DNA of 64,000 nt from Cyclobacteriaceae bacterium (GCA_016786585.1 JAEUUI010000006.1:62001-126000); one strand, 5' to 3'. Shown: positions 9,019 to 17,789, numbered from the stretch's first letter. A program made the numbers and translations. Notes: generated by a model not told the origin, from the letters alone.

Positions 9019-10830
9019 TCATCGCGTTTTCATTTCACGAATGGCCTTGGAAAAGGCCATTTTTATTTCATGACCGTTAACATGGTGTTGATTCTTAACA
9101 ACCCACTTCCCGTTCACGATCGTGCCCAGATTTCTGCTTGAATCGGAAGTATAAACGATTGACGCAAGGCGATTTTTTTCGGAAGTGTCGGCCAGCAAAT
9201 GCGTGCCGGCATTGATAATCAATGCATCAAACCGTTGTCCGATTTCAAAATGGTCGTTGGTAATCCGACCCATAGCTTTTCTTCCCTGTGTAACCGCTTC
9301 ATTCACAAGATACGATGCCGCATCTCCCGGGAATGTATTCCGGAGATTAGTAACAAGCCGCTGCCGGTAATCAATCATCCTGAACTCTTCAAATGGATTC
9401 AATCCGATATGGCTGTCCGTACCAATTGTCCAATGTCCGCCAAGTTTCACATACTCTTTCATCCTGAAAATCCCGTCACCCAGGTTTCCTTCGGTAGAAG
9501 GACACAGAACAACATTGGCCTTTGATGCCGCCAGCCTTTTTACTTCTTCATCATTAAGATGCGTTGAGTGTACGAGATGAAATCGTTCGTTTATCGGAAG
9601 GTTTTGCAACATCCATTCCATTGGCCGCTTGCCGCAGTGCGCAAGACAGTCTTCCACTTCTTTCTTTTGTTCTGATACGTGAACGTGAAATGGAATATTT
9701 TTCGGGCCGTTCGTGTAGGTCGTTACAATGTCATTCAGGTTTACTGCGCGAAGCGAATGAACGCTAAATCCAAGGCTTGCAAGCGGTTGATCGATAATTG
9801 CATGCGCTGAATCATCCAACAGCTGAAAATAATCTTCAACTGTTTTAGAAATAAAGCGTCTTTGTCTAGGCTGGGGATCTTTTCCAAATCCGCCTTTTTG
9901 ATAAAAGACCGGAACAAGCGTAATCTTTATCCCGGCAGTTTTGGCCGCCTCCACCATGCGCAGGCCCATCTCGGCAAGGTTGCTGTAAGGCTTACCGTCT
10001 TTATCATGATGCAGGTAATGGAACTCCGCAACATGCGTGTAGCCATGCCGGGCCATCTCGGCATACAACATTGCAGCAATTGCCTGTGCCTGGTCCGGAT
10101 CAACGCTCAGCGCGCACTTGTACATCTCTTCACGCCACGTCCAGAAATCATCGTCTGTTCCGGCAGCATGTATTTCCGCCAAGCCAGCCATGGCATATTG
10201 AAATGCATGCGAGTGCGCATTCTGAAATCCCGGTAATGCAAAACCATTTACTGATTCGATAGCAACGGCTTCCGCAGGAGCCTGTTCAGACAAATATTGA
10301 ATGATTCCGTTTTGATCAACGCCCACAAAAGCAGGTGTCATCCAGCCGGTTTGCAAAAGGAGGGATTGGAATTGAAAATAATTAAGTCCCTCACTCCTGC
10401 CCCTCTCCCCAGGGAGAGGGGTGTCCAACGGACGGGGTGAGGGACTTAAACGTTCTTCTATGTTCTGTCTTATGTTTTTCAAAATCTCATCTGTCTTATT
10501 AGTCACATCTTCATTCGAAAACCGAATAATCTCGATACCGAATTCGCTTAGAAACTGTGTTCGTTGCTCATCATAGTCCTTGACTTCCTTTAAAGAATGG
10601 ATTGATCCGTCCAGCTCAATACCAAGTTTCGCTACATCACAATAAAAGTCAAGGATGAAACCTTCCATCGGTTGTTGCCTTCTGAAGTTGAATCCCGCCA
10701 ACTTGCAGTCCCGCAGATATGACCATAACAGTTCTTCTGCTTTTGTCATTTCTTTGCGCAAGTCTCTGGCATTTTTCAATAAGCTATCCGATACTTTATC
10801 GCGCGTCCATTCACGTTTGAAGTTCTGCAT
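9019..10830 (-). CDS. hutF: DUF559 nuclease-fold domain fused to formimidoylglutamate deiminase (HutF)
   Basis: A 603-residue fusion. Residues 1-127 are a complete DUF559 domain (Vsr-like, PD-(D/E)XK fold): TKAEELLWSYLR, FRRQQPMEGFILDFYC (D61), LGIELDGSIH (E72, D74, H78) and IIRFSNEDV. Residues 128-149 are a Pro/Arg/Gly linker read from a nested palindrome. From N150 (NYFQFQSLLLQTGW) the rest, about 454 residues, is normal-length HutF, an amidohydrolase converting N-formimidoyl-L-glutamate to N-formyl-L-glutamate; its metal ligands are in NAHSHAF (206, 208), HVHVSEQ and GTDSH. HutF lacks its own start codon: the domain replaces it. The start follows the hutG stop by three bases. No stop codon separates the parts. 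Confidence 0.88.
   Translation of the reverse strand: MQNFKREWTRDKVSDSLLKNARDLRKEMTKAEELLWSYLRDCKLAGFNFRRQQPMEGFILDFYCDVAKLGIELDGSIHSLKEVKDYDEQRTQFLSEFGIEIIRFSNEDVTNKTDEILKNIRQNIEERLSPSPRPLDTPLPGERGRSEGLNYFQFQSLLLQTGWMTPAFVGVDQNGIIQYLSEQAPAEAVAIESVNGFALPGFQNAHSHAFQYAMAGLAEIHAAGTDDDFWTWREEMYKCALSVDPDQAQAIAAMLYAEMARHGYTHVAEFHYLHHDKDGKPYSNLAEMGLRMVEAAKTAGIKITLVPVFYQKGGFGKDPQPRQRRFISKTVEDYFQLLDDSAHAIIDQPLASLGFSVHSLRAVNLNDIVTTYTNGPKNIPFHVHVSEQKKEVEDCLAHCGKRPMEWMLQNLPINERFHLVHSTHLNDEEVKRLAASKANVVLCPSTEGNLGDGIFRMKEYVKLGGHWTIGTDSHIGLNPFEEFRMIDYRQRLVTNLRNTFPGDAASYLVNEAVTQGRKAMGRITNDHFEIGQRFDALIINAGTHLLADTSEKNRLASIVYTSDSSRNLGTIVNGKWVVKNQHHVNGHEIKMAFSKAIREMKTR
9041..9064 (+). terminator. Terminator-like hairpin overlapping the 3' end of hutF
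   Basis: Stem ATGGCCTT / AAGGCCAT (9041-9048, 9053-9060) with GGAA loop, then TTTT, 27 bases after the S9 peptidase stop. It lies in coding sequence of the convergent DUF559-HutF gene, so the two genes would share the element. Confidence 0.6.
10382..10449. repeat. Nested GC-rich palindrome inside the DUF559-HutF frame
   Basis: Perfect outer arms TTAAGTCCCTCAC (10382-10394) and GTGAGGGACTTAA (10437-10449) enclose a perfect inner hairpin CCCCTCTCCC / GGGAGAGGGG (10401-10410 region and 10412-10421) with a tiny loop. It is translated in frame as residues 128-150 (LSPSPRPLDTPLPGERG...). The same core and outer TCACCC/GGTGAG arms recur at 33112-33221, so this is an interspersed repeat family. Confidence 0.85.
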
Positions 10831-10833
10831 AGT

Positions 10834-11631
10834 TCAAAGCACTCCCGCCAAATTACGCAATGTTTTTTGCAGGAGTGCGCGCATCTCATTTGCTCGCGAT
10901 TCATCATAACGGGTTTCCGAATCATCCATATAATTCACCTTGCTCATCTCAAGTTGCAACGCATGTTCATTATTATTCGGATCACAGAACTGACGGGTGA
11001 TGTAACCGCCCTTAAACGGATGATTATGGCTTACCTCGTAGCGCGAGTCTTGAAGCGCAGTTAACGCAGTATCGATAACGGCTGACGAGGCCGATGTTCC
11101 ATCCGCGTCACCCAAAATCAAATCCGGGAACCTGTGTTTATAGATTGTTGGAACCACCTGCCGGATCGAGTGACATTCCCACAACAGTACTTTCCCGAAC
11201 TCCGACTTCAATCCATCAAGCAATTCACGTAGCTTATTATGATAGGGGGTGTAATATTGTTCTGTCCTCCGTTTTACTTCATCAGCCGATACTTCTTTTC
11301 GCTCATCCTGATAGATAGGCGTGCCGAAAAAATCCGTGGACGGACAAAGCGGGGTGATAATTCTGCCATCGTTGTACAATGGCTTGCTTTGCGGATCACG
11401 GTTTAAATCAATTACCCACCGACTGTACACCGCGTGAATGATCGTAATACCCATAGCGGGCGCAAAGTCGTACAGGCGATGAACAAACCAGTCGGTATCG
11501 TCTGGCGCCTGTATCATGTCTTGTTTATAGGTTGATTTTATCTCGTTCGGGAATTGTACACCGCAGTGCGGAATACTTAACAAAATCGGAACCCGCTTCG
11601 CGGTTGCTTCAACAATTTGAAAGGGTAACAC
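10834..11631 (-). CDS. hutG: N-formylglutamate amidohydrolase (HutG type)
   Basis: A 265-residue protein of the N-formylglutamate amidohydrolase family, starting at GTG with the bases TAGTG shared with the stop of the gene before it. Motifs include LLSIPHCGVQFPNE near residue 20, VIDLNRDP near 70, LLWECHSIRQ near 150 and the C-terminal LQLEMSK. It hydrolyses N-formyl-L-glutamate to glutamate and formate, the step immediately after HutF, which is encoded three bases downstream. Together they make the two-step ending of the five-step histidine degradation route; hutH, hutU and hutI are not in the window. Confidence 0.88.
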   Translation of the reverse strand: MLPFQIVEATAKRVPILLSIPHCGVQFPNEIKSTYKQDMIQAPDDTDWFVHRLYDFAPAMGITIIHAVYSRWVIDLNRDPQSKPLYNDGRIITPLCPSTDFFGTPIYQDERKEVSADEVKRRTEQYYTPYHNKLRELLDGLKSEFGKVLLWECHSIRQVVPTIYKHRFPDLILGDADGTSASSAVIDTALTALQDSRYEVSHNHPFKGGYITRQFCDPNNNEHALQLEMSKVNYMDDSETRYDESRANEMRALLQKTLRNLAGVL

Positions 11632-11900
11632 TATTTCGATTGATTTTTCTTTTTCTCGTACTCAAGCGTGTACATCAGCTCTTGCATGTAATTTGTCAAG
11701 TCTTCGTTTCGCACACTGCAACTGTCTAATTGAAGTTTATTGAGTTTCTCAATGAGTTCCACCCTCCGTTCAGCTTGCATACGCTGAATATTTGCATACA
11801 TGGCAAACATTATAGCCAACACGGTGATGGTTGACAGAAACAATGCTGTAGCCCGCGCCCTCTTTAGTTTGGCTTCCGTTATTGCTTTTTCTTCTGACAT
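11631..11900 (-). CDS. Small membrane protein with coiled coil
   Basis: An 89-residue protein not assigned to a family. A basic N-terminus (TEAKLKRARATALFL) leads into one transmembrane helix (about 18-38, FLSTITVLAIMFAMYA), then a charged helical segment (QAERRVELIEKLNKLQLD) with a short Cys-containing loop. Its start lies inside the end of the 149-residue gene (22-base overlap) and its stop overlaps the hutG start. It resembles the preceding protein in plan: basic N-tail, one helix, coiled coil. Confidence 0.65.
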   Translation of the reverse strand: MSEEKAITEAKLKRARATALFLSTITVLAIMFAMYANIQRMQAERRVELIEKLNKLQLDSCSVRNEDLTNYMQELMYTLEYEKKKNQSK

Positions 11901-12328
11901 TCTTCTAAAGCTTTTTTAGCTGCTGCTTCATTTAGTTTGGCAATGCTTTCCATTTGCCTGGCTCGCTTTTCGTTTTCAGCAGCTATTCTTTGGTTTTCCT
12001 CCGCAAGCTTACGCTGATTTTCAAGCTCCGCTTTCAATTTATCAATAGTTGGTTGTTGCTGAGCTTGGTCTGAGTGATGGTTTTGCGCCTCCTGGTATTT
12101 TTGTTCCGCTATTTCACGTTGCTGTAAAGCAGCTGCCAGCTGATGCTGAACCTCCGACTTTTCTCGTTGCGCCATCGTCTCCATACGCATAGCTTCCAAG
12201 TGATTACGATCCGCTTGCAGTTTTTGAACGTAAGCATAAATCAAAAACAGTGCGCAAAAAATGACAAGAACAAACATGGCAACTCTTGTGCGGGCCAGTT
12301 GCTTCCTGAGTTTAGCGGTTTCTTCCAT
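11879..12328 (-). CDS. Membrane-anchored coiled-coil protein
   Basis: A 149-residue protein. The N-terminus (MEETAKLRKQLARTRVAMF) is basic, residues about 17-35 form one membrane helix (MFVLVIFCALFLIYAYV), and nearly all of the rest is Gln/Glu/Lys/Ala-rich heptad-like coiled coil (LAEENQRIAAENEKRARQ). It lies 12 bases downstream of nagZ, whose own C-terminus has a similar coiled coil, which suggests the products associate. No enzyme motif seen; family not recognised. Confidence 0.7.
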   Translation of the reverse strand: MEETAKLRKQLARTRVAMFVLVIFCALFLIYAYVQKLQADRNHLEAMRMETMAQREKSEVQHQLAAALQQREIAEQKYQEAQNHHSDQAQQQPTIDKLKAELENQRKLAEENQRIAAENEKRARQMESIAKLNEAAAKKALEECQKKKQ

Positions 12329-12340
12329 AACGGATTGATT

Positions 12341-13612
12341 TTAGTTCTTCTTGCGCTTATTTTTTTTCTCTTTCTTATCGGTCATTTGTTTGACTTTCTC
12401 TAATTCAAGTTGTGCCTTTTCATAAGCAGCTTTCGCCATCTCTGCAGCACGTTCATTTTCATCTCTCATCGCGTTGATTTCTCGTTGCTTTTCGGCCAAC
12501 GATGAACGATAATATTCAGACCGGCCTCCGTTCAATTGCTGCTTGAGGCTCATGATTCTTTTGAACGATTGATCAATCCGTTCCCGGGAGATCGTTCCGT
12601 TCGTCACAAACTTTTTAATGATCTCATGCACCTTATCCACGGTGCGCTCCTGGCTGCCGGAAATATTATTCGAGAATGTGAGAATATCCACTCCGGCATT
12701 AATCGCCAGTTTGATAGCTTCTTCCAAACCATAGTGTTTTGTAATTGCATGCATTTGCATGTCGTCTGAAAAAATCACTCCACTGTAATGAAACCGTTTG
12801 CGCAACAAACTATCGATTACCAGTTTCGACAACGTGCCCGGGTTGCCCTTCGGATCAAGTTTTTTGTTAACAATATGGGCGGTCATAATGGCGTCAACTT
12901 CACCAGAGTCGATCAGCGTTTTGTATGGATCAAGTTCGCGTGCACTCCAGGTATTGGTAACATCTGCGATGCCTAAGTGCGTATCATTTTTAGAGCTCCC
13001 GTGCCCGGGAAAATGTTTAAGAACAGAGATTACACCCAACTTTCGGTGCTGACGAATCACCTCACGTGCAAACAATGTTACCGAATCGGCTTGTGCCGAA
13101 TACGCGCGTTCAGGTTTAACAATGGCTGGGTTGGTGGGCTCAACTGCCAGATCAACAACCGGGGCAAAGTTTACATTTATGCCCAATCCCGCTAATGTTG
13201 CTGCGGTCGTTTCGGCATAGAACTGCACAGAATCAAGCGTGAAGTTGCCGAGTTGAGCAGCTGATACCGATCTTGGAAAGCCGTACTTCTCCTTCAAACG
13301 ATTAACCTTTCCACCCTCCTGGTCAATTGAAATGAACAACGGGATGGGTGCCGCATGCTGGTACGTCCATGTGATCTTTTTTAACTCCGCAAAAGAATTT
13401 TTTGCCGGAATGTTCTTCTCGAAAATGATGATTGAACCAACTTTACCCTGACGGATCTCCTCCAAAACCTTATCGTCAACCTTTGATCCCGGGAATCCAA
13501 TCAAAATCATCTGGCCGATTTTTATATCAAGACTGTCGGCTGACTGGCCATAACCGTATCCTCCGAAGGCAAGCAAGGCGGTCAGACAAAAAAGTGTTTT
13601 ACGATTCATCAA
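12341..13612 (-). CDS. nagZ: Glycoside hydrolase family 3 beta-N-acetylhexosaminidase (NagZ-like) with coiled-coil tail
   Basis: A 423-residue secreted enzyme with signal peptide ending near YGYGQS. GH3 hallmarks are SIDQEGGKVNRLK near 96-107, the NagZ loop KHFPGHGSSKNDTHLG (199-214) holding the His general acid/base, and SDDMQM with probable nucleophile D284. NagZ enzymes release N-acetylglucosamine from peptidoglycan fragments; in Bacteroidota they are often exported. Residues about 355-423 are an additional Glu/Lys/Ala-rich coiled coil ending in a strongly basic KKEKKNKRKKN. Its start overlaps the dacB stop by four bases (ATGA), indicating translational coupling with the PBP4 gene. Confidence 0.85.
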   Translation of the reverse strand: MMNRKTLFCLTALLAFGGYGYGQSADSLDIKIGQMILIGFPGSKVDDKVLEEIRQGKVGSIIIFEKNIPAKNSFAELKKITWTYQHAAPIPLFISIDQEGGKVNRLKEKYGFPRSVSAAQLGNFTLDSVQFYAETTAATLAGLGINVNFAPVVDLAVEPTNPAIVKPERAYSAQADSVTLFAREVIRQHRKLGVISVLKHFPGHGSSKNDTHLGIADVTNTWSARELDPYKTLIDSGEVDAIMTAHIVNKKLDPKGNPGTLSKLVIDSLLRKRFHYSGVIFSDDMQMHAITKHYGLEEAIKLAINAGVDILTFSNNISGSQERTVDKVHEIIKKFVTNGTISRERIDQSFKRIMSLKQQLNGGRSEYYRSSLAEKQREINAMRDENERAAEMAKAAYEKAQLELEKVKQMTDKKEKKNKRKKN

Positions 13613-14895
13613 TAGTGCAGGTAAAGGTCTTTTAAAATTTTCTCCATCTCCGCCCGTACCGTGCCAGACGGTGCCGGATGGTTATTACTCATAAAGCTAA
13701 AAATAAGTGTTCGCCCCCTCTTTGTAACAAGGTATCCACTCAGACAATGATTGTTGCTCAGGGTTCCTGTTTTACAATACAAATAAGGCGGCTCGTTTTT
13801 ATAAGCCCGTTTAACAGTTCCGGTCTTTCCCCCAATCGCCAGGAGCGGAAATAATCTTTCGCGGGGAACACGCACATATATTTTCTCCCACAACTTCACG
13901 ATGCTTCGCGGTGTAAAAAGATTGTAACGCGAAAGCCCTGATCCGTCAACCCAGATTGGTTCATCCGGCAAATCCGCCAGGTAGTTTTTTTTCATAAAGC
14001 TGATAGCGATCTCTGGCTTCAGCGAATCGCTCAACACACCCGCACTCGTAAGCAAGAGCTGCTCGGCAATAAAGTTGTCACTCTCCTGCATCATTTCTTT
14101 GTAAAGAGAATCTGACGGAATAGTAAAAAGTGTTTTTGCTGACTTCGGAAGGACGCGATTTATGATTGTAATCTCTTTCTTTAATGTGTCAGACAGTAAT
14201 TTTGCCGTTAGCGCGATGTTTGTCTTGAAAGGTGTTTTCCACTGACCCGAAGAAGCTATTTTGCCTGGATAAAAATCCATTTTGTTCGATCCAATGTCGC
14301 GCTGAAGCAAAGCCTTTTCGGCACTATCCCGTACGGTCACATCAAATGAAAAATAAGCCGGTGTCGTGTTTATCTTGTTAGCGGATTGCCGCAAGGTAAT
14401 GTAGTTACCATAAATCGGTAGTGGCGAACGCTCAGACGAATACGTAAACGGTAAATCATCCCACGCCCAGCCCGGACCGAGCGCTTCGGTATAAAAGTTA
14501 CCGTCCGCGAGATAAAGTCTTTTATTGGTGCGGCTTAAAAACGAGAATGTCTTTCCGGGATCATAAATGTTTTCATATAACAGCGAAGGATCACCAGTTC
14601 CGGAAAAAATCAGTGAGTCACCCGATTCAACATAACGCAGACCGGGAATTGAGTCCCCCAATACAACAAGCGAGGTATAAAACGTAAAGATTTTTGTGTT
14701 GGATGCCGGGGTAAAGTATTTGTCCGACTGATATTCGTACAACTCCTTTTTTTCCGAAGGATCATACAATATAAAGCCCGTATGATCATGAAGCCGCGTT
14801 TCAAGCGAAATAAATCGTTTCGTCAGGGCATGTTTGGAAACCGGTGAACAACCTATAACCAGCAACCCGATCAGCAAAACGAAATACGATCTCAT
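13609..14895 (-). CDS. dacB: D-alanyl-D-alanine carboxypeptidase/endopeptidase (PBP4, S13 family), lipoprotein
   Basis: A 428-residue penicillin-binding protein. A lipobox (LLVIGC, Cys16) predicts membrane anchoring. Active-site motifs are SxxK as TPASNTKIF (S65, K68), SxN as ESDNFIAEQ and KTG as YCKTGTLSN near the C-terminus. PBP4 enzymes trim D-Ala-D-Ala stem peptides or cut cross-links. The gene overlaps dinB upstream and nagZ downstream by four bases each, so the three are very probably one transcript. Confidence 0.88.
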   Translation of the reverse strand: MRSYFVLLIGLLVIGCSPVSKHALTKRFISLETRLHDHTGFILYDPSEKKELYEYQSDKYFTPASNTKIFTFYTSLVVLGDSIPGLRYVESGDSLIFSGTGDPSLLYENIYDPGKTFSFLSRTNKRLYLADGNFYTEALGPGWAWDDLPFTYSSERSPLPIYGNYITLRQSANKINTTPAYFSFDVTVRDSAEKALLQRDIGSNKMDFYPGKIASSGQWKTPFKTNIALTAKLLSDTLKKEITIINRVLPKSAKTLFTIPSDSLYKEMMQESDNFIAEQLLLTSAGVLSDSLKPEIAISFMKKNYLADLPDEPIWVDGSGLSRYNLFTPRSIVKLWEKIYVRVPRERLFPLLAIGGKTGTVKRAYKNEPPYLYCKTGTLSNNHCLSGYLVTKRGRTLIFSFMSNNHPAPSGTVRAEMEKILKDLYLHY

Positions 14896-15410
14896 GATTT
14901 CAGATAGCGTTCTTTCAAAACATTCCGGTGGTGAGTTTCATGCCCCGCAATGATATACCCGATGTTAATTACCGATACAAGGTTTTTGTTTGCGGTGCCT
15001 TTACGTTGCAGCATATCAGTCGTAAAACTCGTAAACAAATCAATCGTGGTTTGCCGCAGACGTTGCGCTTCGTCTAACAGTTGATGCAACGTGCGCGCAT
15101 GAGCATTTGCCTCTGATGCATAATCGTTCTCCTCAAATCCGGGCAAATTGGTTGAGTCGTTTCGTGCAAAACGAAGCGCCCGGTATGCGAAAATTCTTTC
15201 GGCATCCATCATGTGGCAAATCAATTCCTTCACACTCCATTTGCCGGCTTCATATCTGTACTCTCCCATCTCCTCCGGAACACTGCTTAATAAACTTACC
15301 AATTGCTTTCCGGATTGTTCAAGCGCATCGATCAGGCTTTCGTTCTGCACAAGCATCACGTAGTGATGATAGTATTTTGGTAAAACGGAAAAGTCGGGAG
15401 TTGTTTTCAT
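14892..15410 (-). CDS. DinB-superfamily protein
   Basis: A 172-residue four-helix DinB/YfiT-like protein. The putative metal-binding histidines are in KELICHMMDAE (near 65) and AGHETHHRNVL (near 157-162), where three His are expected. Such proteins are metal-dependent transferases or hydrolases of mostly unknown substrate, for example bacillithiol transferases. Its last four bases overlap the dacB start. Confidence 0.85.
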   Translation of the reverse strand: MKTTPDFSVLPKYYHHYVMLVQNESLIDALEQSGKQLVSLLSSVPEEMGEYRYEAGKWSVKELICHMMDAERIFAYRALRFARNDSTNLPGFEENDYASEANAHARTLHQLLDEAQRLRQTTIDLFTSFTTDMLQRKGTANKNLVSVINIGYIIAGHETHHRNVLKERYLKS

Positions 15411-15447
15411 ACTGGCAAAGTACTGAAGAAAACGGGGTAAAGAAACG

Positions 15448-17736
15448 CTAATTATTCGGGAGGATAATTTTTATCTCGGTGCCTTTGCCAAAGGTGCTCT
15501 TAACGTGAATGGTGCCTTTGAGTTTATCGACAGCCTGCTTCACAATGTACATTCCCAATCCCGAGCCTTGCGATCGCTCGGTGGCGCGGTAAAACATATC
15601 AAAAATCTTGCGCAAATGTTCGCGTTTAATTCCAATGCCGTTGTCGCGGAAAATAAGCTGGGTTGATGCAGCGTTAACGGTTACGTCAACTTTCAACCGG
15701 CTTTTAACAACCGGGTTGTAATACTTGTATGCATTAGATATAATGTTGCCGATGATAATTCTGATCCGGAGTAAATCGCTTCTGAAAATCCGGTTATTCT
15801 TTTTTACCCGGACTTCCGTTTTAACCGCTGCAAAGTTTTCAAGGTGATCAAGTTCGCGGATGCAGTCGTGGATAAGTCTTTCCAACGCAATTTCCTCGAA
15901 ATGGATTTCACCCCGGTTAACACGTCCATAGTTAAGCATCGAGCGGATAAACTCGTCCAGTTTTTTTATGCGCCCTTCTATCTTGTTCAGATAGGTCAGA
16001 TAATTGTTTGGATCAAGATTGGCCAGGTTAACCAGGCCCAGAATGGAACTCAAGGGTGAGCGAAGATCGTGTGATGTTTTGTACATCAATTGATCCAGCT
16101 CAAAATTACGTTCTGAAAGTTCTTCCAGCGTTGATTTTAAATCTTCTTCCTGAATGGCCAGCTTGCGGTTTTGTGAAGCCAGGTCGTCATTCAAAATTTT
16201 AAGCTTCTCCTCCGACTTCCTTCGCTGCGTTACATCGCGTACAAAAACGGCCACCCCGGTAACGGTGTTCCTGGATCCGAAGATCGGGTTATACGTAGTT
16301 TCAATATACTTATCGCGGTAATGACTTTGGTTGATTCGCTGCTCCGAAACAAAGTTTTCTCCTTTTAGCGCACGCTTGAGTTCTGCAACCAACCAGCTTT
16401 CTTCTTTCGAGCCTTTCAGATAATCCACCGAACTGCCGCCGGCTTTTATGGTTGCTCCGTAAATCAGTTTAGCCATTCGGGCGTGGTTCTTATTAAACGC
16501 CACATATCGTAAGTTTGTGTCAATTGCGTAGATAGACTCCTGCGTACTCTCCATCACGCCCATCAGATTTGCATTGAGCGCGTTGATTTCCTCCTCATGC
16601 TTTCTGATCTCTGTGATATCCGTGATGAATCCGATTACAAACTTCTCACCTTCATCATTCACATACCGCGACTTAACGGTAAGCATGTGTTTAACCTTTC
16701 CGTCTTTAAGAGTGATCTTCTCGTGATTGAGAACAACTTTGCCGGTTTTAAGAACATGACTGTCAATCTTCCAGTACTCATCACAATCTTCTTTAGAGAA
16801 AAAATCATAATCCGTTTTTCCCAACAATTCTCTTCTCGACAAATCGGTAAACCAGCAAAAGGCATCATTAAACATCACATGCCGATGCTTGCTGTCTTTC
16901 ACGAAAATGGGAGCAGCCACCGTTCGCATCACGTTATCCAGAAAGTTGCGTGATTCATGAAGTTGCTTCTCCGCGAGTTTTTGACGTGTTATATCCTGAA
17001 CAGAACCAACAAAATATTCCCGGCCACCGTCACTGAAAGCTGTTAGAGAAATTGTTCCCCAAAAATTTTCTGAACCTTTGCGATTGAATAACGCCTGTTC
17101 ATTGCGAACGCTTTTGTTTCGCTTCAACTGATTTTTTATTTCGCTCCATCGCCTGGTTTGAACAAACAGATGGTATGGCTTCACGTTTCGCATCTGTTCC
17201 AGCGTTTCATAGCCGCTCAGTTTAAGAAACGCACGATTTACGTATTGAAACGATCCGCCCATAACGCCCAGAAAAATTCCGTCAGCAATGTTATCACTGA
17301 TGGTGCTCAGCAATTGCCTGCTGCGGGTAGCGTCCTCATAAGGTTTTTGTTGCAATCCCCGGATGTTCACAACAACACCTTTTACCGCTGGATTATTTAA
17401 CAGATTGGTTAACGTGTATTCAGTCCAGAACGGATCACCATTTTTATGGACCGAGCGTAATAAAAATACCGACCGTTCCTCGGCACGAATTGTATCAAGC
17501 TTGCTTTGCAGCAGCGAAATGTCTTCTTCGTAGGCTAATGATGAAAACGGTTTTCCGAGTATTTCCCGGGATGTGTACCCCAGAATATTTTTTAGGGATG
17601 TATTCGCGTATTGAATTTGACTGCGTGAATTGATGAGTACAATTCCGTCAGACGCGTAATCAACGATAGCTTCAAAGCTGCCGGCCTTGATTGAGGGTGT
17701 TGGTTTTACGTTTTTAGATTTTACCGGCTTACCCAT
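15448..17736 (-). CDS. Multi-PAS sensor histidine kinase
   Basis: A 762-residue kinase without obvious membrane helices. About four PAS modules are visible: near 20-130 (AIVDYASDGIVLINSRSQI), 140-255 (LSTISDNIADGIFLG), 265-385 (IFVKDSKHRHVMFND) and 390-510 (STQESIYAIDTNLRY), each followed by a PAC-like strand. A coiled coil (about 510-555) leads to the H-box YKTSHDLRSPLSS, then N-box NIISNAYKY, G1 DNGIGI and G2 GSGLGMYIVK. No receiver domain or regulator gene is adjacent. It lies 53 bases downstream of the propeller gene and may take its signal from it. Confidence 0.9.
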   Translation of the reverse strand: MGKPVKSKNVKPTPSIKAGSFEAIVDYASDGIVLINSRSQIQYANTSLKNILGYTSREILGKPFSSLAYEEDISLLQSKLDTIRAEERSVFLLRSVHKNGDPFWTEYTLTNLLNNPAVKGVVVNIRGLQQKPYEDATRSRQLLSTISDNIADGIFLGVMGGSFQYVNRAFLKLSGYETLEQMRNVKPYHLFVQTRRWSEIKNQLKRNKSVRNEQALFNRKGSENFWGTISLTAFSDGGREYFVGSVQDITRQKLAEKQLHESRNFLDNVMRTVAAPIFVKDSKHRHVMFNDAFCWFTDLSRRELLGKTDYDFFSKEDCDEYWKIDSHVLKTGKVVLNHEKITLKDGKVKHMLTVKSRYVNDEGEKFVIGFITDITEIRKHEEEINALNANLMGVMESTQESIYAIDTNLRYVAFNKNHARMAKLIYGATIKAGGSSVDYLKGSKEESWLVAELKRALKGENFVSEQRINQSHYRDKYIETTYNPIFGSRNTVTGVAVFVRDVTQRRKSEEKLKILNDDLASQNRKLAIQEEDLKSTLEELSERNFELDQLMYKTSHDLRSPLSSILGLVNLANLDPNNYLTYLNKIEGRIKKLDEFIRSMLNYGRVNRGEIHFEEIALERLIHDCIRELDHLENFAAVKTEVRVKKNNRIFRSDLLRIRIIIGNIISNAYKYYNPVVKSRLKVDVTVNAASTQLIFRDNGIGIKREHLRKIFDMFYRATERSQGSGLGMYIVKQAVDKLKGTIHVKSTFGKGTEIKIILPNN

Positions 17737-17789
17737 CGTAGCGGGGCTTACGATAAGGAAATTAACGAAAATACCTTGAAATGCCTTGG

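Noticed and set aside
10381-10450. Palindrome in hutF as a transcription terminator
   Set aside because: No T-run follows on either strand, it lies inside an open frame, and its arms match the repeat at 33112.
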